A DNA stretch of 64,000 nucleotides from Dyella caseinilytica (GTDB lineage Bacteria; Pseudomonadota; Gammaproteobacteria; Xanthomonadales; Rhodanobacteraceae): NCBI RefSeq assembly GCF_016865235.1, contig NZ_CP064030.1, positions 62,001-126,000 on the forward strand. The letters run 5' to 3'. Made by a program: the position numbers and the translations under genes. Of the stretch, positions 26,163 through 32,994 are shown in pieces. The stretch's first letter is position 1, and each line of letters opens with the position of its first letter. The notes below the pieces were generated by a model that made no database searches, was not told the origin of the DNA, and saw only the letters and a list, made by a program, of their open reading frames with translations.

Positions 26163-26753
26163 TCACTGCCCCTTCTTGAACAGGTCCTGGAAGACCAAGG
26201 GTCCCCAGATCCCGTTCCGCGCCTGCACGAGCTGACCGCCTTCCGCGATCTTGCCGAGATTAACTGGCGCATAGCCGAGTTTCTCGACCAGAGCGGCGAC
26301 TGTTGCCGTCGCGCTTTCATCGTCGCCCGACAGGAATACGACGCGTCGTCCGCCGTTGATGGCCGGATCTTCCGCGAGAACGCGGGCAGGCAGATGGTTA
26401 AACGCCTTGACCAATTGAGCGCCGGGTAGGGCCTGGGCTACTACCGAAGAGGAAGGAACGCCGCCCAGATCGTCGAGCGTGTTCATTACATCGATCACGA
26501 TCTTGCCCTTCCAGCTTGCCTGTGCCTTCGCGACCTCTCGGTGCTGCTCGTACAGGACAGCCAGCATCACGATGTCGGCCTCGAGCGCGTCGTTCAAGGT
26601 CTTGGGAATGACTGTCGGCCCGATCGCGTTTGCCTGTGGCGCAAGCGCTTCAGGCGGATGCCTGCTTGCTACAGCCACTTCGATGCCCTTGCGGGCGAAC
26701 ATGCGGGCCAGCGCCTGGCCGACCGCGCCGAAACCTACAATTGCGTAACTCAT
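26163..26753 (-). CDS. NAD(P)-binding oxidoreductase, F420-dependent NADP reductase-like
   Basis: A 196-residue Rossmann protein. GFGAVGQALARMFARKG is a classical dinucleotide-binding loop, followed by VAVASRHP, where the Arg suggests NADPH preference. VKAFNHLPARVLAED and VVFLSGDDESA match the NADP reductase/YqeC-like family (F420-oxidoreductase fold). No cofactor F420 is expected in this group, so the partner is more likely a small carbonyl or flavin. Neighbours are the DoxX protein and an SDR on the same strand. Confidence 0.85.
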   Translation of the reverse strand: MSYAIVGFGAVGQALARMFARKGIEVAVASRHPPEALAPQANAIGPTVIPKTLNDALEADIVMLAVLYEQHREVAKAQASWKGKIVIDVMNTLDDLGGVPSSSVVAQALPGAQLVKAFNHLPARVLAEDPAINGGRRVVFLSGDDESATATVAALVEKLGYAPVNLGKIAEGGQLVQARNGIWGPLVFQDLFKKGQ

Positions 26754-26854
26754 GTTGTTGTTCCGATCGGTGTTGACGTGGGTTGCCCGGAATGATTCAG
26801 GCGTGATCAGCGTCTTTCGGAGTGCCAGGCACTCACACGTTTTTCGGCGCGATG

Positions 26855-27589
26855 TCAGATGGCTGAGAAGCCACCGTCGACAGACAAGTCCACGCCATTC
26901 ACGAAGCTCGAATCGTCTGAAGCAAGAAACACCGCGGCCGCCGCAATTTCCTCAGGACGCCCCATCTTTCCCCGCGGGATCAAGGATTCGAACATTTGCT
27001 TCGCCTCCTCGGTGAGAACTTGGTCCTGCATCGGTGTAGCGATCGGCCCCGGGCTCAGCACGTTCACCCGGATATTCCTGCCCTTCAGTTCGTTGAGCCA
27101 CGTGCGTGCGAACGAGCGCAACGCCGCCTTGCTCGCCGCATACACGCCGTAACCAGGAAAGCCTTTCACCGAAGCAACCGACCCGGTCATGAAGATCGAT
27201 CCGCCATCGTTGAACAGCGGCAACGCCTTCTGCACCGTAAACAGCGTGCCGCGCGTATTGAGGCCGAAGGCCGCATCAAAATGCTGCTCGGTAATCTCGC
27301 CTAGTGGGACGGATTCGCCTATGCCGGCGCTCGCGTAAAGGACGTCGATCTTGCCCTTTTCCCGCTTGACCGTATCGAACAGGCGGTCGAGGTCGTCGAG
27401 ATTGGCCGCGTCGCCGCGCACGCCGGTCACGTTCCGGCCGATCAGCTTGACGGCCTCATCGAGCGCTTCCTGTCTCCGCCCCGTGATGAAAACGTAGGCC
27501 CCTTCTTCGACGAACCGCTTGGCGCTCGCCAGGGCCATGCCGCTGGATCCGCCCGTGATGACTGCAACCTTACCTTCAAGCTTTCCCAT
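26855..27589 (-). CDS. SDR family oxidoreductase
   Basis: A 244-residue classical short-chain dehydrogenase. TGGSSGMALASAKRF holds the cofactor loop, SAGIGESVPLGE the NAG-type motif, the Ser is in TGSVASVKGFPGYG and the YxxxK pair in YAASKAALRSF. The C-terminus SFVNGVDLSVDGGFSAI is typical. NADPH preference is suggested by TGRR. The start at 27589 has AAAGGTG upstream; a second ATG 45 bases earlier is possible. It is divergent from a TetR regulator and separated by three matching operator-like sites, so it is the probable target gene. Confidence 0.92.
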   Translation of the reverse strand: MGKLEGKVAVITGGSSGMALASAKRFVEEGAYVFITGRRQEALDEAVKLIGRNVTGVRGDAANLDDLDRLFDTVKREKGKIDVLYASAGIGESVPLGEITEQHFDAAFGLNTRGTLFTVQKALPLFNDGGSIFMTGSVASVKGFPGYGVYAASKAALRSFARTWLNELKGRNIRVNVLSPGPIATPMQDQVLTEEAKQMFESLIPRGKMGRPEEIAAAAVFLASDDSSFVNGVDLSVDGGFSAI

Positions 27590-27658
27590 GACTTTTTCAC
27601 CTTTCGTCGCGTCGGACAGCGTCTCTGTTTCCATCGGGACAAGGGCGCTGTATCTTGT

Positions 27659-27726
27659 GGATCACCGATCCAGATCCCAATTAGAGGCATCCGGATCACT
27701 GATCCAAATATATGGATCGGTGATCC
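27659..27726. promoter_or_regulatory. Three GGATCrsyGATCC operator-like sites between SDR and TetR genes
   Basis: GGATCACCGATCC (27659-27671), GGATCACTGATCC (27693-27705) and GGATCGGTGATCC (27714-27726). The first and third are exact reverse complements and the second differs at one or two positions. Sites 2 and 3 are 21 bases apart, two helical turns. This is the layout expected for a TetR repressor that controls itself and the divergent SDR gene. Confidence 0.8.
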
Positions 27727-27743
27727 GTTTGTCAAGGCAACCC

Positions 27744-28322
27744 ATGCGAGCCGACGCCAGAAAAAATTACAGTCATCTACTTGCAGTCGCGCGTGACGCC
27801 GTCACGGAGCACGGCATCGATGCGTCCATGCGAGATATCGCCCGCCGGGCCGATGTTGGATTGGCCACACTGCTTCGTCATTTCCCGACGCGACAAGCTT
27901 TGTTCGAAGCGCTGCTGTGTACGAATCTGGATGCATTGGCGCAGAAGGCAGACGAACTCGAAACGTCGAAGCCACCTGGCGAAGCACTCGTGTCCTGGTT
28001 TCGCGAAGGGGTGGCATTCGTCCATAGCTATCGCGGCGTTGCCGAGTTGATGGCGAGCGCCCACGCGGATCCGAACTCCGCGCTTTACGTCTCATGCGCA
28101 ACGGTGCACGCAGTGGGCGCGCGACTACTGCTCCGTGCTCAGGCCGAGGGGACGGCGCGCGCCGATATGAATGGGGACGACCTGTTCGCACTGATGTCGG
28201 CGCTCGGCTGGCTCGATGGCCAACCCGCATTCGCGCCGCGGGCCGATCATCTGTTTCACCTTATCGCGAGCGCCATCCTGACAAACCCGGCGAGCAACGA
28301 TGTCAAGCAGGCAGCGTGTTGA
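27744..28322 (+). CDS. TetR/AcrR family transcriptional regulator
   Basis: A 192-residue regulator. The N-terminal helix-turn-helix is EHGIDASMRDIARRADVGLATLLRHFPTRQALFEALL, the standard TetR pattern. The remainder is an all-helical ligand-binding and dimerisation domain, ending with a LysR-independent ALMSALGWLDG region seen in the SAV/YcdC-like subgroup. ATG at 27744 is chosen over an upstream start inside the SDR gene. It lies 17 bases after the last of three operator-like sites and probably represses its own gene and the SDR. Confidence 0.9.
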   Translation: MRADARKNYSHLLAVARDAVTEHGIDASMRDIARRADVGLATLLRHFPTRQALFEALLCTNLDALAQKADELETSKPPGEALVSWFREGVAFVHSYRGVAELMASAHADPNSALYVSCATVHAVGARLLLRAQAEGTARADMNGDDLFALMSALGWLDGQPAFAPRADHLFHLIASAILTNPASNDVKQAAC

Positions 28323-28634
28323 ATCCATTCGGCGATTGGATGCTCAAGAGTGTTGTCAACTTGCGGGATGGCGCGCACGCGAAGGTTCTGCTGAGATGGA
28401 CCGATGATCGCGTTCATAGCTTCCTCAACAGGCTGATGAGTTTGCGCTGGCGCTAAAGGATCTAGTGAATACTTAGGCGAAGTAAGACGGCGAGGTCGTT
28501 ATCGACAACGACGGGCGGCGAATGCGCCGCGAAACAGGGGTCAGAGTGCACATTCGCATAATGCAAAGTGCACGCTGACCTCTGTTTTCTTCGGCTAGCC
28601 ACAATATTTCCAGGCCTGACTCGTCATCACGTCT
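28323..28634. other. Intergenic region before the sigma factor gene
   Basis: This 312-base gap holds a 38-codon frame (28340-28456, SFLNRLMSLRWR at its end) without a convincing ribosome site, and the inverted repeat listed at 28531-28589. I see no other gene. Confidence 0.5.
28531..28589. repeat. Imperfect inverted repeat of the GGGGTCAGAGTGCAC type
   Basis: Left arm 28531-28551 (GAAACAGGGGTCAGAGTGCAC) and right arm 28568-28589 (complementary with two or three changes), with a 16-base AT-rich loop. Sequences with GGGGTCAGAGTGC are known beside REP-associated (RAYT) transposase genes in other Gammaproteobacteria. No transposase is present here, so it would be a solo element. Confidence 0.65.
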
Positions 28635-29207
28635 ATGGACCTGCCGATGACCAACCGCCCGACGCGCGAACAAGATAGCGAAATTACGACGATCGTCGCA
28701 CGCGACCAGGCGAGGCTTCGCGCTTTTATCCGAAGCCGGGTGATCAACCAGGACGAGGCGGAAGACATTCTGCATGATGTTTTCTATGAACTCGTCCAGG
28801 CCTACCGCTTGCTCGACCCGATCGAACAGGTGAGCGCGTGGCTTTTTCGGGTGGCACGAAATCGGATCATCGATCGCTTTCGCAAAAAGAAGGAAGAGCC
28901 ACTGGCGGATCTGACGTCCGACCAAGAGGACGAACTTCAACTGGATATCGCGCTACCTGCACCGGACGCAAGCCCTCAAGCCGCCTACGTCAGAACAGTT
29001 CTGTTGCAACAGCTTCAGGATGCACTTGATGAATTACCTGCGAGTCAACGTGAGGTCTTTATAGCCCATGAGCTCGAAGGTCGAAGCTTCAAGGAGCTAG
29101 CGTCCGAAAGCGGCGTTGGCATCAACACCTTACTGGCCCGTAAGCGTTACGCGGTGTTGCATCTGCGCGCTCGATTGCAGCCGATTTACGATCAATTCGA
29201 TATCTAA
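28635..29207 (+). CDS. ECF-type RNA polymerase sigma factor
   Basis: A 190-residue sigma-70 family factor. Region 2 is near residues 25-90 (QDEAEDILHDVFYELVQAYRLLDP, then VSAWLFRVARNRIIDRFRKKK, the region 2.4 helix). Region 4 is near 125-185 (LDELPASQREVFIAHELEGRSFKELASESGVGINTLLARKRYAVLHLR), a clear helix-turn-helix. No anti-sigma gene is obvious; the next gene codes for a small membrane protein that could play that role. A second ATG four codons later is an alternative start. Confidence 0.9.
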   Translation: MDLPMTNRPTREQDSEITTIVARDQARLRAFIRSRVINQDEAEDILHDVFYELVQAYRLLDPIEQVSAWLFRVARNRIIDRFRKKKEEPLADLTSDQEDELQLDIALPAPDASPQAAYVRTVLLQQLQDALDELPASQREVFIAHELEGRSFKELASESGVGINTLLARKRYAVLHLRARLQPIYDQFDI

Positions 29208-29218
29208 AGGAGATACCC

Positions 29219-29527
29219 ATGCGTTTTCGCGGGCGATTTTTATTCAAGCTGCCGTTGGTCCTGGTCGCCATCGCGGTGCTGGGATGGATCGTGAAGGCCT
29301 TATGGAACTGGATCATTCCGTATCTGTTTGTCGGCACTCATCCGATCGACTATGCGCGGGCCATCGGCTTGTTGATTCTGAGCCGCATCCTGTTTGGCGG
29401 ATTCCACGGACACCGCGAGCACAAACAGTGGCGTCGATGGAAACACATGACGCCCTCGGAAAGGGAACAACTTTACCGGGCTGCGACCGGGCGTCGGCAC
29501 CACGATATTGCAGAGGACGGCGAATGA
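29219..29527 (+). CDS. Small membrane protein encoded after the sigma factor
   Basis: A 102-residue protein with two hydrophobic stretches (LPLVLVAIAVLGWIVKALWNWIIPYLF at about 11-37 and IGLLILSRILFGGF at 48-61), followed by a strongly basic, His/Arg-rich tail (GHREHKQWRRWKHM). AAAGGAG is well placed before the ATG. Its gene follows the sigma factor by 11 bases and overlaps the ferredoxin gene by 4, so one transcript is likely. An anti-sigma or sensor role is possible but there is no recognisable zinc motif. Confidence 0.75.
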   Translation: MRFRGRFLFKLPLVLVAIAVLGWIVKALWNWIIPYLFVGTHPIDYARAIGLLILSRILFGGFHGHREHKQWRRWKHMTPSEREQLYRAATGRRHHDIAEDGE

Positions 29528-29820
29528 ACCAGCGCTCCGTTGTGACCTGCAAGCAGGCACCTGGTGTGATTCGGCCCAAGGTTGATCTGACTAAGTGCGA
29601 AGGGAAGGCCGATTGCGTGGCCGTGTGTCCCGAGAGCGTATTTGAGATTCGGAAAATCGACGCGAAAGACTATGCCCAGTTGGGATTGCTACATAAATTC
29701 AAGCAGCGCGTCCACGGCATGAAGGTGGCATATACGCCTCGGGCCGATGCGTGCCTCGCTTGTGGCTTGTGCGTGACGGCATGCCCTGAGCGAGCCATCA
29801 CGCTGGTTAGCACGCGGTGA
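29524..29820 (+). CDS. Ferredoxin-type iron-sulfur protein
   Basis: A 98-residue electron carrier. The second cluster site is canonical: CLACGLCVTACPE. The first, CEGKADCVAVCPE, has Lys where the second Cys of CxxCxxCxxxCP is usual, so it could carry a 3Fe-4S cluster, a 7Fe arrangement as in some ferredoxins, or a lost cluster. Between the sites lies an insertion of about 30 residues (KIDAKDYAQLGLLHKFKQRVHG). Its ATG overlaps the previous stop (ATGA), tying it to the sigma factor operon. Confidence 0.88.
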   Translation: MNQRSVVTCKQAPGVIRPKVDLTKCEGKADCVAVCPESVFEIRKIDAKDYAQLGLLHKFKQRVHGMKVAYTPRADACLACGLCVTACPERAITLVSTR

Positions 29821-29906
29821 TGCACTTCCAGGCGGCCAGCTTTGGTGCCGACATCATGGCTGTGGGCTTACCCGATCCTTGATTTGGATTGCTGAGATCA
29901 GACGGT

Positions 29907-29959
29907 AAAGTTTGTAGATCAAAGGTTCTCCAAAATTTGTATAGGCACATACAAACTTT
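29907..29959. promoter_or_regulatory. Nested TTTGTA inverted repeats upstream of ntrB
   Basis: AAAGTTTGTA (29907-29916) is matched by TACAAACTTT (29950-29959), and the second arm also pairs with TTTGTAT at 29936-29942. Alternative dyads built from the same TTTGTA half-site lie 90 to 140 bases before ntrB, in an AT-rich stretch. Regulator unknown. Confidence 0.4.
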
Positions 29960-30046
29960 GCTGTTCCTTCCACATTTATAGGACAAGGGGTTCGGCAGGT
30001 AATCGCCCTATTTGCACCAAGCCGGCGCATTGTCCATGATGGTGCA

Positions 30047-31090
30047 ATGAGCGATTGGCAGATTCGAGGCTGGGCGGAGCAGATGTCGACCGGGTTGGCG
30101 GTGGTCGATGGGCAGTTGCGGGTGGAGTGGATCAATCCGGCTTTGGCGGAATTGCTGGGGTTGGGCTTGCGGCATGCGCAGGGGCAGCCGCTCGCAAGCT
30201 TGCTGCGTGATGCGGGGGTGGTGGAGCAGGCGGGGCGGAGTCTGGCGGAGCAGCGTTCGGTGCAGTGCCGTGGTGTGGCGTTGCCGGATACGCAAAGTGG
30301 CGGATTGCGGGTGGATGTGGCCCTGCAGCCATTGGATGCAGGGCGTCTGTTGGTGGAAGTGCATGTGCTGGCGGAATCGGCGTCGGCGTTGTCGCCACTG
30401 TCGGCCACGCTGCGTGGCTTCGCGCATGAGGTGAAGAATCCGCTGGCCGGATTGCGTGGCGCGGCGCAGCTGCTGCACCGTCGTCTGGACGATGCGGATA
30501 TGCAGGCGCTGGCCGGGATGGTGATTGCGGAAGCCGATCGGCTGACGGCGTTGGCCAATCGTCTGTTGCATCACGATGGCGCGCCGCGTCTGGGGCCGGT
30601 GAATCTGCATCAGTTGTTGGAGCGTCTAAGCGATCTGATTCTGGCGGAACCTTCACCGCCGCGTGTGCGTCACGACTACGATCCGAGCTTGCCGGATGTG
30701 AACGGCGATGCCGATCGCTTGCAGCAGGTGATGCTCAATCTCGCGCGCAACGCGGTTGAGGCCGGTGCGCGGACGCTGACGTTGCGCAGTCGCGTTGAGC
30801 ACGGCGTGCGTCTGGGTGAGCGGATGTTCCGTAGCGCGCTACGGCTGGATGTGATTGACGACGGCCCGGGCGTACCTGCGGCCTTGCGCGACACGTTGTT
30901 CGAGCCATTGGTGTCCGGTCGTGCAGATGGCACGGGACTGGGCCTGGCCTTGTCGCGCGAGATCGCCCATGAACATGACGGCGAGTTGCGCTATGTCAGC
31001 CGGCCGGGTGAAACCGTGTTCTCGCTTTATCTCCCCTTGCCGCCGCGCGTGGGTGTTGCCGCATCATCTTCGGGGCGTTCCGATGGCTAA
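30047..31090 (+). CDS. ntrB: Nitrogen regulation sensor kinase NtrB
   Basis: A soluble kinase/phosphatase of 347 residues that controls NtrC in response to nitrogen status through PII. An N-terminal PAS domain (residues 10-110; STGLAVVDGQLRVEWINPALAELLG) precedes the His motif GFAHEVKNPLAGLRGAAQLL, characteristic of NtrB. The ATPase part has NLARNAVEAGA, DDGPGVPAALRD and GTGLGLALSREI. There is no membrane segment, as expected. It overlaps ntrC by 8 bases. glnA, often nearby, is not visible here. Confidence 0.93.
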   Translation: MSDWQIRGWAEQMSTGLAVVDGQLRVEWINPALAELLGLGLRHAQGQPLASLLRDAGVVEQAGRSLAEQRSVQCRGVALPDTQSGGLRVDVALQPLDAGRLLVEVHVLAESASALSPLSATLRGFAHEVKNPLAGLRGAAQLLHRRLDDADMQALAGMVIAEADRLTALANRLLHHDGAPRLGPVNLHQLLERLSDLILAEPSPPRVRHDYDPSLPDVNGDADRLQQVMLNLARNAVEAGARTLTLRSRVEHGVRLGERMFRSALRLDVIDDGPGVPAALRDTLFEPLVSGRADGTGLGLALSREIAHEHDGELRYVSRPGETVFSLYLPLPPRVGVAASSSGRSDG

Positions 31091-32474
31091 GCACGCAGAT
31101 ACTTCCGGCATCTGGATTGTCGATGACGACCGCGGCGTACGCTTTGTGCTCGCCGAAGCGCTGCGCGATGCTGGTCTGGCCGTGCGCGAGTTTGGCGATA
31201 CGGCCAGTGTGCGTGCTGCGTTGCGCGAGTCAGTGCCCGCGTTGCTAGTGACAGACGTGCGCATGCCAGGCGAAGGTGGTTTGGCGTTACTGGACGAATT
31301 GCGTGAGCGAAATATCGGTCCAGTGATCGTGATGAGTGCTTATACGGATGTCGCGACCACCGCGGCAGCGTATCGAGCGGGCGCAGTGGATTACCTGGCC
31401 AAGCCATTCGATTTGGATCAGGCGCTGGCTGCGGTGCAAAGAGCGCTGGCCGATGCGCCGCATGCCGACACCTTGCCAGAGTCCTCCGCGCCCGTGCCGC
31501 ACGCACTGCTTGGCGAAAGCGCACCGATGCGCGAGGTATTTCGTCTGATTGGGCGCGTTGCCGCCAGTGATCTTAATGTCTTGATCACGGGTGAAACCGG
31601 CACTGGCAAAGAGTTGGTGGCGCGCGCGTTGCACGACGAAAGCGCACGCCGCGGCAAGCCCTTCGTAGCCCTGAATACGGCGGCGATTCCCAGCGAATTG
31701 CTGGAAAGCGAATTGTTCGGTCATGAGGCCGGTGCGTTCACCGGCGCGACACGCCGTGTGTCCGGGCGCTTCGAGCAGGCCGAGGGTGGCACACTGTTTC
31801 TGGATGAAATCGGCGACATGCCGCTGATCCTGCAGACACGTCTGCTGCGTGTGTTGGCGGGTGGCGAGTTCTATCGTGTGGGTGGTCGCGAGTTGATTCG
31901 CTGCAACGTGCGCATTATCGCGGCCACGCATCAGGATCTCGATGCGCGTGTCACGGCAGGACAATTTCGCGCTGACTTGAAGCACCGTCTCGATGTGGTG
32001 CGCATTGATTTGCCACCGCTGCGTCAGCGCCGCAGCGATATTCCCCTGCTGGCGCAACATTTCCTGGCGAGCGCCGTCCAGGAATTGAAGCTGCCGCCGA
32101 AGCGTTTCTCCAAGGCGGCATTGAAAGCTATAGCGCAGCACGATTTTCCGGGCAATGTGCGCGAGCTGGAGAATCTGTGCCGGCGTCTGGCGGTGATCGC
32201 TTCAGGCGCGGAAATTCTGCCTGCCGATCTGGGCAAATCCACCGACGCGCCGCGTGGCGATTGGACCGATGCCTTGCGTGATTGGGCAGAACGCGCGCTT
32301 GAGCATGGTGAGGCGGATATCCATACACGCGCTCGCGAAGCACTCGATCGCGTGCTGCTGGAAGCTGCGTTGGCTGCCAACGGTGGTCATCGCCAGCACG
32401 CGGCGGCGGCGTTGGGAGTGGGACGCAATACCTTGACGCGCAAGCTGGGTGCGTCGCGGGCGCGGCGCAAGTAA
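31083..32474 (+). CDS. ntrC: Nitrogen regulation response regulator NtrC
   Basis: A sigma-54-dependent activator of 463 residues. The receiver domain has Asp near residue 54 (LLVTDVRMPGEGG). The AAA+ domain carries Walker A GETGTGKE, the sigma-54 contact loop GAFTGA, Walker B GGTLFLDEIGDM and an arginine-finger region. The C-terminal Fis-type helix-turn-helix is HRQHAAAALGVGRNTLTRKLGASR. The ATG at 31083 overlaps the ntrB stop, indicating coupling. Expected targets are nitrogen assimilation promoters. Confidence 0.95.
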   Translation: MAKHADTSGIWIVDDDRGVRFVLAEALRDAGLAVREFGDTASVRAALRESVPALLVTDVRMPGEGGLALLDELRERNIGPVIVMSAYTDVATTAAAYRAGAVDYLAKPFDLDQALAAVQRALADAPHADTLPESSAPVPHALLGESAPMREVFRLIGRVAASDLNVLITGETGTGKELVARALHDESARRGKPFVALNTAAIPSELLESELFGHEAGAFTGATRRVSGRFEQAEGGTLFLDEIGDMPLILQTRLLRVLAGGEFYRVGGRELIRCNVRIIAATHQDLDARVTAGQFRADLKHRLDVVRIDLPPLRQRRSDIPLLAQHFLASAVQELKLPPKRFSKAALKAIAQHDFPGNVRELENLCRRLAVIASGAEILPADLGKSTDAPRGDWTDALRDWAERALEHGEADIHTRAREALDRVLLEAALAANGGHRQHAAAALGVGRNTLTRKLGASRARRK

Positions 32475-32499
32475 CGAAGAGAAGAGTGGAGTCATACAC

Positions 32500-32949
32500 G
32501 TGTCGATAACGATTCGCCTTGCCGAACGCGCTGATGTCGCAGCCGTGGCCGAATGGAATGCCGCCATGGCCTGGGAGACGGAGCACAAGAGACTGGATCC
32601 GGATGTGCTGACGCGCGGCGTATCGGCGGTCTTCGACGAGCCGCGACGCGGGTTTTACCTCGTCGCTGAGCACGAAGGCCGTGCGGCTGGCTGCTTGTTG
32701 GTGACCTATGAATGGAGCGATTGGCGAAACGGTGATTTGTGGTGGATCCAGAGTGTCTATGTGACGCCGGACGCGCGCCGGAGTGGTGTGTTTCGCGCGA
32801 TGTATGCAGATGTGACGCAGCGTGCCAAAGCGAACGGTGCGGTGGGCTTGCGGCTTTATGTGGAGACGGAGAATGCGCGAGCCCAGCGCACGTACCATGA
32901 ACTTGGCATGGAGCAGTGCCACTATTTTATGTATGAGCAGATGCTTTGA
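32500..32949 (+). CDS. GNAT family N-acetyltransferase
   Basis: A 149-residue acetyltransferase. IRLAERADVAAVAEWN at the start is typical of the fold, the acetyl-CoA segment is SVYVTPDARRSGVFRAMYADV (a diverged R/Q-x-x-G-x-A loop with SGVF in place of RGIG) and NARAQRTYHELGMEQCHYFMYE is the common C-terminal motif. Substrate unknown. I place the start at a GTG (32500) with GGAG nine bases ahead; the longer frame overlaps ntrC. Confidence 0.85.
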   Translation: MSITIRLAERADVAAVAEWNAAMAWETEHKRLDPDVLTRGVSAVFDEPRRGFYLVAEHEGRAAGCLLVTYEWSDWRNGDLWWIQSVYVTPDARRSGVFRAMYADVTQRAKANGAVGLRLYVETENARAQRTYHELGMEQCHYFMYEQML

Positions 32950-32994
32950 CGTTTGCGCGCGGTGGTGGCGCGTCAACTAAAGGGATGCTGTTTA

